64,000 nt of DNA from Bombyx mori (taxonomy: Eukaryota; Arthropoda; Insecta; Lepidoptera; Bombycidae), in NCBI RefSeq assembly GCF_030269925.1, contig NC_085128.1:436501-500500 (forward strand), given 5' to 3'. Under the pieces are notes generated by a model that worked only from the letters and a program-made list of their open reading frames with translations, ran no database searches and was not told the origin of the DNA. Positions 1 through 11,500 of the stretch are shown in pieces. A program made the translations under genes and the position numbers. The first letter of the stretch is position 1, and each line of letters begins with the position of its first letter.

Positions 1-160
1 AGCCCATATACATCTACAACGTAAATGCCGCCACCCACCTTTAGATATGAGTTCTAAGGTCCCAGTATACTTAAAATGGCTGCCTCACCCTGACCGCTGA
101 AATAGGCGGGTTGGTGGTACCTACCCGTGCGGACTTACAAGACGTCCTACCACCAGTAAT
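1..160 (-). repeat. Bm1 SINE, cut by the window edge and lacking its head
   Basis: Matches the Bm1 3' body from the AGCCCATA region to CTACCACCAGTAAT. It stops at the ACTGGTGGTAGG point seen in many other copies. Confidence 0.85.
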
Positions 161-1297
161 GCCTTAGTAGCTAACGATGTGGCTGTGAGAGACCAATTTC
201 AATGGTCAGTTTTTATCCTCGATGAGCAGACACAGGATCTAATGTGGTAATAACCAATCCGGCTAATCGTCAAACAATGCGAATCAATAAATCTGCGACT
301 TCATAGACGCCAATGAAGGCACAGGATGATATGGAGTTCAGTTGGTTGACTCCACGAATAAAATTAAATTTGAAGTAAAAGTAACTGTAATAAAATAAAG
401 ATAATGTTACCCGATATTGATTCAAATATCTTGGTAAAGTACCTGAGAGCGCCGATAAAAACTCTCGTAACTGTAATAGGAGAGGAGGAGATAAGTGTCT
501 GTAATGGAAATACTTCAATAAAAACGCTGAAGCAGTTAATAAAACAGAATAATGAAATACTGAAATTGATTTTAATGGAACATTGTAACGGGCTTCCGCT
601 TCGAGATCAAGGAGTCGCACAAACACAAGCGCTACGCACAAACAGTACGGTACGGTACGTGTGATAATAATGTCCACATACATTTGTTACTGTAGATATT
701 CCCACTGCAAAATTATTGAGTGCTTAGTGAATATGAGGCTGCTGGCTGCCTTTTTAATCTGGTATCTTCATGCGTATTTGTAGACATTTTAGTGTCTACT
801 TAACTAACGGTTGCTAAAAATCTTAATCAAAAAGCTGCTTTATTACATATATTTAGTCATCATCTATATATAATTCCATCTGAGCGGAATATATAGAAAT
901 TCTATTTAACCCCAAAAATATTATGATTAGTTATTTCGAAATTTTCTGTATATTCTGTAGAAAATAATAGTAAATATTGTTTTTAATATTATTTTAACCG
1001 CTTTTTTATCACATAGTAATACCGACGGAACTATTGAGCTGTATTCAGGTAAACGCCAAATTATCGTTGCCACTCGACTGCTTCTTTCATTCAGTAAAGT
1101 TGAATATACACTGAATTGATCCGCGGGCCATTCTACGACTCATTCCATTTCAGATTCAGAAATCATCTCTTTATTATGGTTTTGTGGAATTTCCGGACAT
1201 TATCTAGTTATTTATTAGTAAATATGAAAAAGTGAATCTATAGAAAACTAAGATAGATAAATAATAATTAAAAAGTATAATCTAAACCATAGTATAG

Positions 1298-2517
1298 TAA
1301 TCGGCAAACTTCTTGAGCAAATGACCTTGACTGCGCAGAACCGAATTTTAGATCACTTTGGTGGTGAGGGTGAGGCGCGACGGCAGGGGAAATCGTATCG
1401 AGCGCGTTATTGGTAGATCAGTCGAACCTTGCGTCCCGCACCGCGCCCTCATTCCGCTTGCTCCCAAAAGTACGCTTGCGTACAGTGGAAAGTCTATCGT
1501 TATTAATCGTTAAGTTATTTGTTATAATTTCTTGTGGACTTTGTTGCCATTGCTATTTGTTGAGTGTTTGTTGATTTTTTATAAAACATACACTATGCCG
1601 TGACAAACTGGTGTAGTACTTAAAAGAAAGGGTAGAAAATTTGTGTACGACGTGTATTGCTTCAGTATAAAACACGGGAAGAATGATATGGAAAAATTAA
1701 AACAGACTTCGGAAGCAACAAAAACATCAGTGAGTACTGTTAGGTGCATTATTAACGAAGCTAAAGGCTCTGGCTTGCTCGCCGTGTTGCGGACTCCGGG
1801 TAAGAAAAGATCAGGGAAGAAGAAAGTTACCGGAATGGATAGTTTCGTTCAATCTGTAATAAAAAGATGTAATCATAATAACTACATAACAAGCAGCGAA
1901 ACTCCGTACCGTAGAAAGGCTTCGAAACATTTAAAGAAGATATAAATTTTAATGGCTCGGAATGAAGCTTACGACGAATTATGAAAGAGCTAGGCTTCAG
2001 AAGGGAAAAAAAAGAACAGAAAATAATCGGAAGCTGGTAAATGAAAAAAGTAACATTCGATTACTACGAATCGAATATCTTCAAAAAATAATTAATTATA
2101 GACAAAAAAGAAGACCGAATCGACCGAGTTGTAAATTACGCCGATGAGCCCTATGTCGACTCATCACGATGATAGCGACTCGGGTGATGAAAACAGTGAT
2201 GATGATGATGGTCAAGATTATGATAACGAAAAAAAAATTACAAATACCAGCTTCGCTTCAACTGAACCAAGACCTGGCAACAGCTCTAGTTTTGACTTAA
2301 TAGAAGGAATATCTATTTTACCCCAAGATTAAATTATTACAATTATTAACCTATATGTTTTGTTGATGTTCTAATAAATATATAAATAAATACATATCTT
2401 AATTTTAATAATTTAATTGCATTATGACGCAGAGTAAGTAATGTTTTTGCACGTGAGTGTACCATGCGCAAACTTACCCCCACTACGTCAACAAATGCTC
2501 AAGAAGTTTGCCGGTTA
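1298..2517 (+). mobile_element. Internally deleted DNA transposon with terminal inverted repeats
   Basis: The left end TAATCGGCAAACTTCTTGAG and the inverted right end TAACCGGCAAACTTCTTGAG match over 19 of 20 bases and continue into GCA. The enclosed 1.2 kb carries two remnants of one transposase gene (1643-2332). From memory the protein resembles a DDE endonuclease widespread in Lepidoptera and distantly Tc1-like; the superfamily is uncertain. The exact target-site duplication is not clear and may be TA. Bases 1340-1490 are a GC-rich subterminal stretch. Confidence 0.75.
1643..2332 (+). pseudogene. Remnant transposase: N-terminal half fused to acidic C-terminus
   Basis: Bases 1688-1945 encode a helix-turn-helix-like region (TSVSTVRCIINEAKGSG, then GKKRSGKKKV). 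After a frame change comes a degraded SLRRIMKELGFR-like segment, then EYLQKIINYRQKRRP and a YADEPYV motif near 2130 that probably held the first catalytic Asp. The sequence then jumps to an acidic tail, HHDDSDSGDENSDDDDGQ, ending EGISILPQD with a stop at 2330-2332. The catalytic core between YVDSS and the acidic tail is missing. Stops in the remaining frames confirm a pseudogene. Identification with a family is from memory. Confidence 0.65.
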
Positions 2518-3781
2518 TTATAGCAAATTGCAATAAGTTTTGAAGTTGTGAAAAAATTATTGGTGTCTCCAAGAGTGGCTTCACCCATAAGTGGTTCGTA
2601 AAAGCATAGCTATTTCGTTTGAATTCTAGTGCGCGATAAGAGCGCTTCTAAAGCTTATACGAAGATTCGACGCCTCCGCAAACAAAGCTGGGATTTGTTT
2701 TGTTTATATCGATGATGTGTTTCTATTTGCATGCGATTCTCAATACCCAATACAAATACGGTTCCCGAATATTTGATTCACAGATTAGTGTGTTGTTTAT
2801 TGTATTCAAACAAACCGGTTAGGGTTGCTGTATAAATTTTAAGGGAGTTATTGATATGACAAAATAAACAAATATAGTAAAAAAATCAGTGAAAGAACAT
2901 AAAACAATACGTGTACTAACGATTTTTTTAAATTGCAATTCGTTTATTTGATTGTCGGAGCTGATTGAGATCACAAAACGGATGTAGCTATTCGTTTTAT
3001 TGACAGAAGGTCTAAATCTGGATTGCAAACTGCTTTACCTACTCAAGACGTCCCAAGTAATACTTTTGTATCTGCGGAGGGACTTCGGATTTCTCTGTTT
3101 TTTCTACCGTACGTTCCTTAGAAGTGTCAGAGAATTATAAGACCCGTATTCACTCCAGGAGTAGATTTTATGTCCACTATTTTTAGCAGAGCAGTTTCAA
3201 TAACAGCGCTCCTCCACCATAAATTTCCAGATGTTCCATGTCATATGCTAGGACTTTGCAATACAGATATCTATAAACAAAAATAGCTACTGTCAGCTCA
3301 GGAGGGGCGTAAAATCGCTTGCTTTGCAAAAATCTAAGTGCTTTGCGACGGAAATCTTTGATTAGTAAGAACTGTATTAATAAGAGTTCAAATGTAATTG
3401 TTGCTTGGAGTCTAAGGCGGAAAGGTCAAAACGAGAATTAAAGATGATTAATAATCTGAAATAACCCAGTAGCCACAGGCTGTATTAAATATTGAATGAT
3501 TCTATCAAACTTACCCGACTAATTTCTCCACATTATTCCACCTCAGATAACCATACCCCCAAAAACTATGTAGTTTAAGCTTTATCCAAATTCATACCCC
3601 CTTATATTTATTCAAATGTTACGCATCTCTATTTGATATGATATTATACGGGTTCCTCAAACAGTTTTTCCAGTGAGGCGCAGACCTGCAAGAATTGATT
3701 GTACGCGGTCCGCGTTGAATATTTATTAGGGTTAAGTGTGTATGCGAACTCTTTGAATGTTTAATCTCTATTTGGTGGAAG

Positions 3782-3815
3782 CCACCGCACCGGGGGAGGG
3801 AGACCCGAGCGGTGG
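3782..3815. other. GC-rich hairpin
   Basis: CCACCGC pairs with GCGGTGG, and CGGG inside pairs with CCCG, around a purine loop GGAGGGAGA. It stands out in AT-rich DNA. Function unknown. Confidence 0.5.
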
Positions 3816-4022
3816 ATTTCGCGATCGTCTTTCTTGTGTATAGCTTTGTTATCTTTGAATAGGTAACAACTCTGAACCGACAGAGTTTTGTTTAAACTTT
3901 ACGAACAGTCGAAGATTGATTGGAAGTTCCTTGTGATTGTGTGCCGGTAGAATTTTGGATAAGACGTTATGGCAATGTTTATTTTCCACATTTCAATTGT
4001 GTTTTTTAAGCCATTTTTGAAG

Positions 4023-4458
4023 TCATCGTATCCTACATGATAAGACGTCGGATGCATTCGTATGTAGCGATGCACCGGTATTCGAATCCCGCAGGCAAGG
4101 ACCAATTTTTCTGATGATATACACACGTACTTAACAAATGTTCACGATTGACTTCCACGGTGAAGGAATAACATCGTGTAATAATAATCTAACCTGCAAA
4201 ATTATAATTTATGTAATTACTGTTGATAGGACGTATTGTAAGTCCGCACGGGTAGGTACCACCGCCCTGCCCATTTCTGTCGTGAAGCAGTAATGCTTTT
4301 CGGTTCGAAGGGCGAGGCAGCCGTTGTACTGTAAGAACTGACACCTTAGAACGCATGTTTCAAGGTAAGTGGCAGCATTTACTTTTTAGATGTCTATGGG
4401 CTCCAGTAACCACTTAGCATTAGGTGGACCGTGAGCTCGTGCAAATAAGAAAAAAAAT
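4023..4458 (+). repeat. Bm1 SINE, full length
   Basis: tRNA-like head with TAAGACGTCGGATGCATTCG and B box TTCGAATCCCGC, body and A-rich tail are all present. Moderately diverged. Confidence 0.93.
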
Positions 4459-5567
4459 CTCTTGCTCTGCTAGATTTATTTATAAAATAAGCAGTGCGTC
4501 AATAATTTAAGCTGAATTTCAAATATCTCTCCAAAGCTCACTAACCAAAAAAATAATCAATCAGAATATCAAAAGTGAACTGTTTATTAGAACTTAGATT
4601 ATTTTCGCTAATAATACCATTCTTCACAGAAAAAATGCTTCCCCAACGCTAACCTGTACCTGCAAGAATATTATTTGAAAGATAAAAGTCTCAAGGTGAG
4701 CTGAGCGCTTCGGCTCATCTTAACAATTGCCACATCCGAGAACGTTACGTATTCCCTTCTAACCATTTCCCTGAGACTTCACGGGACACATTTATTTTTT
4801 ACCAGGAGAGAGGTAAGACGTTTTAATAATGCAGTATAATGTTACAAAGAACACAAAGAGGTAAGTAGAGCCTCCCTAGGTTTGATACTCGCTTTGTGGC
4901 TTCTTATATTAAAGGCTTTGCGTATTAAAATATGGCTGTTTGAGGGACGGTAATTCGGTTACGGCGGTGAATTCTACGTATAATTGCGTTTGTGATCTAG
5001 CTTCATGGAAGGAGAATGCATTATTAGCTCGGGGCTCAATTATGACTATATCCTGTTCCATAAGAATGTATGAAACGAAATGGTAGATAGTTTAAAAACA
5101 ATATAAAATTTCTATGTTTGTCTTGATCTACAAATCAAAGGACCGACGGAGGTACGAACACTAAATTCTCGAATAGCCTCTGACTTTGATTTCAAACCAA
5201 AATATATTTAGATTTATTTGGAGTAACAAATGTTATTCTGTTAGTGTATGAGTATGCTTCAGTACCAGTGCTAAGAAAATAAATTTTAGTTTTCAAAAAG
5301 TAGAATCTGACATAACATATCATTTTAAATACTAATTTATCTAAAAACAAATTAAACCACCCGTTACGAACAGCCGTGGTCCTGAGATGATCTGACGTAA
5401 CAAAAGCGTTTTAAATCATCAAATCGATAATAGTCTGAATAATTGATTTTTCCGTTCATGTAGATCAATTAATATTAATAATTGGTTTATTAATAAATGT
5501 TTTTCTTTTATGTATTGTGATCAAGTTCGAATAATTACGTTTGATTAATAATTTTATTCTACCTATT

Positions 5568-5812
5568 CTGATAGCTTTGAGAGGCTATTTCAGCTTCGCC
5601 TTGACGTGTAGGTGAGCTCACGGGGCGCACGGGAGTGTTGCTAGCACTGGCTCTAGCAAGAGCAGTGCTTCGCAGAGTCTACCAGCAGATCGGAAAGGGG
5701 ACCCACCCACTTCGACAAAGCGGCACGACACGAGAACCCTCACATCGTGGCTGCCGGTAACTAAAGGGACTGAGGAGACCCGGCGAGAAACTCAGTGGGC
5801 TAATGTTTAATA
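5568..5812 (-). mobile_element. LINE-type 3' end fragment common in Bombyx
   Basis: On the minus strand it reads GCCCACTGAGTTTCTCGCCG, then CTCTGCGAAGCACTGCTCTT and GAGCTCACCTACACG, ending GCTGAAATAGCCTCTC. I recall this as a very common silkworm dispersed repeat; the parent element is not certain. It lies 79 bp beyond linker exon 2. Confidence 0.6.
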
Positions 5813-5890
5813 TAAATCGGTTGGCGAATAAAGAAGTAAGTCAATTTGAATGCAGGAAATCGTACACGCCGCCTTTAACGGATGTGTTAC

Positions 5891-6040
5891 CTGAGACGTG
5901 GTGCGTGTGCGGCGGGCGGTACACGTGCTGGGCGGCGTCGCGCTCCGGCGAGCGGTCGAGCTGCGCGCGGACCACGCTCGGCCGCTCCGTGTTCGAGTCC
6001 GCGCGGGGGACCGACCGGCTCGCGTTTACACGCCGCGGAC
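5891..6040 (-). CDS. DIP-like gene, linker exon 2 (Arg/Pro/His-rich)
   Basis: A GC-rich 150-nt block lies between acceptor TGTTGCAG and donor CTCAG/GTAACA. It has the phase-1 entry the previous exon requires and leaves in phase 1. Translation is fully open: PRRVNASRSVPRADSNTERP, then VVRAQLDRSPERDAAQHVYR, ending PPHTHHVS. It has no domain, contains an NAS sequon, and fits the variable linker before a GPI signal. Its support is splice sites, phase and uninterrupted frame rather than similarity. The plus-strand open frames over the same bases are shadows of its GC-rich composition. Confidence 0.72.
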
Positions 6041-7657
6041 CTGCAACACGCCTTCACTAACTACCCACGACACTTGGGTCACCTCACCTTACCGTCATCA
6101 GGAATGGAGTCAGAAGACATTTAAAACTAAATGTAGGTTTCTAAGCGAAAAAGCTCCTCCAAGAATTTGGATAAACAATACGCTTAGCGTTTCGGCTAGG
6201 AGTCCATAGACATAGCTCACTGCGAGGCAGACGATCAGATACTCCATTGTTTTGGAATAGACAGATATTAATGTCATTCCCGTCCATTTAATTTTAAAGA
6301 AACTCCATCCATAACATTTATTATTAGGAATACATTCGATATAAGTCGCTTTCAACCGAAACTTTTAAAATTTTCAATAAAGATAGTAAGGATTTGGTTA
6401 TTTCCGAAAAACGAAATATGCCTAGTGCCTGTGCTTCCCGGATACCCGACAAGCTAAAGTAATACAACTCAATTTGCGATACATTAGTAAAAGTCACAAT
6501 TTTACCATTGAATGTAGTTAGTGCAAGCTTAGCTTATTTGAAACACTATAATGTCGACCTTATAAATCGTGTACGATTATCAACACATGCGCTAATAACA
6601 GGATTCAATATGTAATTTGTTTGAATGAGCGCACCTGCTGCCTATTGTCGACCGTCCGTTAAATTTAATTGTTTACAAAGTTTAGCAAATGTGACACCGC
6701 ATAGTTACGATATAATAATACTAGTTTTTGCCTGCGACTTCGTCCGCGTGGAATAGTTACATTGGCGTATATCTACATATAGCGTAAGCTCTCAAAAGGG
6801 AAAAATACCCCGATTTTGAAACATTCTTTATTGGTGCTCCGCTTAGTCCTATTGGTCCTATTAGTCTTAGCGTGATGTTATATAGCCTATAGCCTTCCTC
6901 GATAAATGAGCTCTTTGACACTAAAAGAATTTTTCAAATCGTTTACTGAGATTAGTGCCTTCAAACAAACAAACTCTTCAGCTTTATAATATTAAATATA
7001 GATAATAAGTTTGATTAAATGTTATTTATATTTTTTTGATGAAATTAACAAGTAATAAACGATATACATCTTACGCCAACGATCCCAATATTGAGTTTTC
7101 TCTCGCAAAATGATTCTCAGAAATATACATACGAGGTAATAACATAATATACCGCAATGTTGAAAGGCAAATATTTTTAATAAAGTTACCGACTTCGATA
7201 ATAAAATGAGCTTAGATTCCGTGGTACAAAAGTCAGAATCACTAAAAACTTGACTAACAGGACATCGAAGAACTATGTACTAAAGTGTATGCGAAGAGTT
7301 AGTGGTATTTCTATGCTACATTAAGCTGTAATATGATCCTGCTATTATGGCATAATTAGGGAGTTTAGGGAGTTCGTATCATTTCTCCTAAGTAATGAAG
7401 TGCTCAATTTGTAGACTCAAGCGATTATTACGGTTAGGAATATCGGTTTGTACTATCAAATTGCACATTACAGATATGCTTAATTAGGTACTGGTTATAA
7501 GCTTGGCCGCCTATCCAAATGAGTTATGAGATAGAATCGTCGAAATCAGCGGTAAACAACGACGGCCGCCACTCACCCTCGTGCTTCACCTTTAAAGGTA
7601 TTTCGAGTGGTAAAGATCGGATATTGTAATCAGAATTACATAAAATTCAGTACTCAC
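6041..7657 (-). other. Intron between linker exons 1 and 2
   Basis: Bounded by the donor of exon 7658-7720 and the acceptor of exon 5891-6040. It contains one Helitron (6721-7002). The remainder (6044-6720 and 7003-7650) is AT-rich, with no open frame or repeat I recognise. Confidence 0.75.
6721..7002 (-). mobile_element. Non-autonomous Helitron
   Basis: On the minus strand it starts TCTATATTTAATATTATAAAG after an A and ends GCAAAAACTAG followed by T. It shares its interior (CCTTCCTCGATAAAT, AGCGTGATGTTATATAGCC) with the copy at 62452-62865. Confidence 0.82.
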
Positions 7658-7720
7658 TTTCTTTGTTGGCATTGCTCTTCATTTCTGTGGCTTTTGGTGA
7701 AGACGATGGCATAGGAATTT
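7658..7720 (-). CDS. DIP-like gene, short linker exon 1 after Ig3
   Basis: This is a 63-nt exon, too short to stand out as an open frame, between acceptor TGTTTCAG and donor GAAA/GTGAGT. Joined to the G of the Ig3b exon it encodes EIPMPSSSPKATEMKSNANK plus E. The YEIPxPS junction immediately after Ig3 is conserved in several DIP proteins, which makes the exon convincing despite its size. It enters and leaves in phase 1, so skipping it would keep the frame. It begins the low-complexity linker between Ig3 and the membrane anchor. Confidence 0.85.
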
Positions 7721-7749
7721 CTGAAACAATCAGGGAATTTAGATTCGCG

Positions 7750-7987
7750 TTTTTTTTTTTGCTTAGATGTGTGGACGAGCTCAAAGCCCACCTGGTGTTA
7801 AGTGGTTACTGGAGCCCATAGACATCTACAATGTAAATGAGCCACCCAGCTTGAGATATAAGTTCTAAGGTCTCAGTATAGTTAGAACGGCTACCCCAAA
7901 CCGAAACGCGTTACTGCTTCACGGCAGAAATAGGCGGGGTGGTGATACCTACCCGTGCGGACTCACAAGTGGTCCTACCACCAGTAA
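7750..7987 (-). repeat. Bm1 SINE, head-less
   Basis: T run, GCTTAGATGTGTGGACGAGC and on to CTACCACCAGTAAAG. No tRNA-like part. Confidence 0.9.
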
Positions 7988-8850
7988 AGTTTCATTATCG
8001 AGTATGGAAAACGAGCACCGGGTAAAGTGGTAATTAACGCGTGCCAACAATGGTAGCATAGACAACACACAGCCGCGGCGTTTCCTACTGAATACTTTAA
8101 AGACTTGTTTAAAGTATAACATACCGTAACGCTCGGGAAATGCTGTGAAGGAGACCATGACAGACTCTTAAGCAAGTAAACAATACCGAAATGGCGATGG
8201 AGCGAATTAAGTTTTATACAGAAGTACTTACTATATAATTTTTTTATTTCATTAATGGGTAAAGACAGAACAGTTAAGTGGCATTTCCTCTTCCGTTTGT
8301 CAAACGTTTTTATTGAATACATTAGTAGCCCTTGGTGAGTTTTAATGGAAAAAAGAGAACATTTTTTTATAAATGGTAATAACAAAACAAACGAGAAAAT
8401 GTAAAACCCAAAATGAATTCAAGCAAATTGGTTGAATTTCGTTAATTTAATGAAAAATTGTTTTAATTACCTCTAATACGAGTACTACTACTAATTATTA
8501 TATTTATTTAATCACTGAATCAAAGACTACAATTTTCATAGTTTCATATCCTATGCACATTCTTAGTAGTCAATTTAGTCTCAGAAAGAACCGAGATGTA
8601 AATCTTGAAACTGTTTTGTAAATATTACATTAAGACTCCTGAAAACCTTAAGCGAATGAATTTTCATAAGAACTTCTGTAGCCCGGTATAATTGGCTAAT
8701 TCTAGACTTGAATGTTAATATTTGACACTGTCTGGAGCGAGCCCGAGGAATCGGTACTTGTTATTCCCTCCAGATCCGACCAATTTATACCGAGACAAAG
8801 CGAGTAGTTAGTTAACTTTAGTTTTTAACCAATAGAAACTCTACTTAATT

Positions 8851-9265
8851 TTAAGCTATTGCATAGCTTCTATCGCGGGCCTTGAGCGCGGCGACTGAAT
8901 CAAGAAATTTCGTTACGAAAATAACCTGACACCCCCCACTACGCCTACTATGTAGCTCGCGTTCAACACATTCACACGTTGCGCTGGTGTAGTGTTTGTG
9001 AATAAGCGCGCGGCGTGACGTCGCACTGCATGGGCATCATGAAAAGTCTGTCCATCTCTCTCTCGCGCGGTCTAGCTTATGAGTGTGAAGAGGACAGTTA
9101 ATGTTTTGCTTTTTTAATGTTTATAAATATAGCGTGGTCTTATTTGTATTATTGTTTTAATATTAAATTATTTATTGTCTAATTGTAATTGCATAAGTTG
9201 ATAAAAAATGCTTTGCAATAGCTTTACCGCGGCAGTCCCCGAGCGCCACACGTCTTTTTTTTTCA
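8851..9265 (+). repeat. Unnamed dispersed repeat, copy A
   Basis: Highly similar to the minus strand of 32500-32883. Shared words include TCGCACTGCATG, ATCATGAAAAGTCTG and CTCTCTCTCGCGCGGTCTAG. AAGCTATTGCATAGC at its start and AAGCTATTGCAAAGC (inverted) near 9215 look like degenerate inverted termini. No coding sequence. A non-autonomous transposon is likely; the family is unknown. Confidence 0.7.
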
Positions 9266-9519
9266 AGTTTAAACTTTGAAGTGTGCTTGTAATTTATGTT
9301 ACAATTAAATTCGTTTGGAGTTCTACGGAATAAATGAAAGTACCCGCGTTTGTCTAATTATAATTTCAGGACCTACGGGGTGTTGAGTGTTACCACTAAA
9401 GAAGATTTATATTGTGAGTATAACATGAACGTAGTCACACGTCGAAAGACATAACTTAGGATTAATTTTGCCATTCTGTTCATTTGTTCTGGTTCGTACG
9501 GTAGAAGAGCTTTTCTATA

Positions 9520-9771
9520 ATTGAATATGCAATTTCGAAAAGGGCACATGTCGCATATTTTGTCAAATACGTTTTTTCATATACATGTAGTTTTGAGGCT
9601 TACCTATACCCATTTTATAATAATTCCAGTAATTTTCAATTGCTAATTAACTCTAAGATCAAAAGTTAATATTTTAAATTTTACACTGCTTTACAAAATA
9701 ATAAGCTTTTTTCATTTCCTGAACATTTTACATTTTCAGAGATGTGCCCTTTTCGAAATTGCATATTTAAT
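9520..9771. mobile_element. 252-bp MITE with 30-bp terminal inverted repeats
   Basis: Bases 9520-9549 and 9742-9771 are inverted copies with one mismatch over 30 bp; the core is TGCAATTTCGAAAAGGGCAC. The interior is AT-rich and non-coding. Size, non-coding interior and almost perfect ends fit a MITE. The outer bases may be a target duplication (TTAAT/TTGAAT-like) rather than element. I do not recognise the family. Confidence 0.75.
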
Positions 9772-10285
9772 TGAATTGATGCTTTGATCTCATTATAGTC
9801 ATTTGCATTCACGTTGTGATTTAAATGACCTTCGGTTACCAGTTAACATCATATAGGCCTGTAACTTCTGTAGACCTGTTTCATAGAAACAAATATATAT
9901 TACAAAACCAAAAAATAACAAAAACAAGAAAACAATTAAAGTTAACACAAATCGTTTTTTTTTACCACAAAAGTTAAATTAGTTGTCGTTTTGATAAGTT
10001 GAAATTCTTTAAGGCCGTCAACATGAAGCTTAGGTGACAGGCGCCCCGAGCGGTCATTCAACTCCGTCTTACATGTAGTGCAGTAAATAATACAATTTTA
10101 CGAGCGTGTTGATCTTTTATATAAGTAAGTTATCTTAGTAACTGTCACTTGAGTCCTAATTCGGGAGTGATCCACATGCCCCCTATTCGATTGATTAGAA
10201 TGAATGGACACAGCACGCTCCTTGGAAAACAGAAATAGATAAGCAAATACAACTATTGATTTTAGATCTATTAATACACACTTAC

Positions 10286-10395
10286 CGTACAGCCTTATAG
10301 AACCTTCAGTCTCTCCTAATGAGTTCTTCGATATGCACCTGTAGTTGCCAAAGTCGCCGAGCTGCAGACTCCGCACTGTTAGCTTCATGTGGGCC
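10286..10395 (-). CDS. DIP-like gene, exon Ig3b (second half of Ig domain 3)
   Basis: Acceptor CCCCAG and donor TACG/GTAAG bound the exon, entry phase 2 and exit phase 1. It reads AHMKLTVRSLQLGDFGNYRC followed by ISKNSLGETEGSIRLY. YRC is the second Ig3 cysteine, and SKNSLGETEGSIRLY is the conserved end of the third Ig domain in DIP proteins. The true coding part starts two codons upstream of the first ATG of the open frame. Confidence 0.95.
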
Positions 10396-10942
10396 CTGGG
10401 GATGATGCGTTAATTTTTTTTTTATCAGAAAAACATCACAGCTGATGCGATGTTAAGCTTTTACCCATATACTTTACATCGTGACATTACGATGCTTGAT
10501 CCTTCAAGCTTCAAAACATCACAATTTCAGTTTACAATACCGAAATTCTTATTTAGTTTTATTGAATTATTATTATTACATCTGACTGAAATACCCGGCA
10601 CAGTACATTTTATGTTTGTACAATATTATGACTACGAGATTATAATTTTACCAGTTATTAAAATTAATCTGTAAATGTCTGTCTTTTTGTAATTTTTCTG
10701 TCTAATTTCTATGACTTTTCTCAAATCTAAAACATTTAAAATCCTTTTTATATTACAATACTGTCAAGATCGATGATGAAAAAATGGCTGAAGTTCGAGA
10801 AAACTCCAGCTGCATATCTGTTTATTCCAGATACACTCTGATCGTGTGAGGTCTTCGACCCAAATTCATTTTTTTTAATTCTTCTTTTAATTCTACTCGC
10901 AGCCCTGGATTTATCAAATCTCTTTTAGCTCCGCTTTCTCTT

Positions 10943-11046
10943 GGCATTTTTTGCATAAGCCATACTTACGATAGAAGTATGTATCTATATGCTTCCACGG
11001 CATTTTTTGCATAAACCATACTTACAATAAAAGTATATGCTTCCAC
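10943..11046. repeat. Direct tandem duplication, two units
   Basis: GGCATTTTTTGCATAAGCCA begins a 56-bp unit, repeated at 10999-11046 with a few substitutions and about 8 bp less (GTATCTAT missing). Both units end GCTTCCAC. Confidence 0.8.
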
Positions 11047-11500
11047 TTGTAATTACATGTAACATCGACAGTACCTAATAATTAAAATAATAATAATATT
11101 CTAAATTCACTAAATATAAATTTTCTAATAAACCAATTTCCCGCACTAGAATCGTGATAGAACGTTTATTTTCCTAATCTATTAATAACGTACCCAAGAT
11201 CGGCAGTTGGACGATAATTTCGGTTCATCAATTACAGAGGACCGACGATTGGGACTAATCGGATGGAACTGAGAGGGCGTGTTACTGTATATAAAAGGAC
11301 AGTAAAGAAAGTTAAAATAATATTTCTTGTTAGGTTTAGTTAGTTCTAGTCAGGCTCGGAAGTTCTTGTGGATGATGCATTATGATAGCCAAATTTAACC
11401 TGCCTTGCTTAATCCTAAGCTAGAACATACGATTCACTGATCCCGGCCAATGCAGGTTATTGTAATTAACAAGATATGTATTTATGAGCCGTTAGTAACA

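Larger units (their letters stand above)
1..5890 (-). other. Downstream intron (or 3' flank) of the DIP-like gene
   Basis: The terminal coding exon should follow linker exon 2, with phase-1 entry, a hydrophobic GPI or membrane tail and a stop. I found no convincing candidate here. The region holds a truncated Bm1 (1-160), a deleted DNA transposon (1298-2517), a full Bm1 (4023-4458), a hairpin (3782-3815) and a LINE-type 3' end (5568-5812). I see nothing recognisable in 161-1297, 2518-3780, 3816-4022 and 4459-5567. Confidence 0.5.
7721..10285 (-). other. Intron between Ig3b and linker exon 1
   Basis: Contains a head-less Bm1 (7750-7987), an unnamed repeat (8851-9265) and a 252-bp MITE (9520-9771). 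Bases 7990-8850 and 9772-10280 show nothing recognisable. Confidence 0.85.

Noticed and set aside
270..683. 137-codon minus-strand open frame with hydrophobic patches, considered as the C-terminal anchor exon of the DIP-like gene
   Set aside because: No acceptor in the required phase with a pyrimidine tract, no typical GPI-signal layout and no similarity to DIP C-termini.
3777..3842. Possible minus-strand exon reading RRSRNPPLGSPSPGAVASTK then stop
   Set aside because: The AG has no pyrimidine tract, the peptide has no anchor signal, and the stretch is mainly a hairpin.
5803..6209. Overlapping plus-strand open frames in GC-rich DNA
   Set aside because: They are antisense shadows of linker exon 2 on the minus strand, which has splice sites and correct phases.
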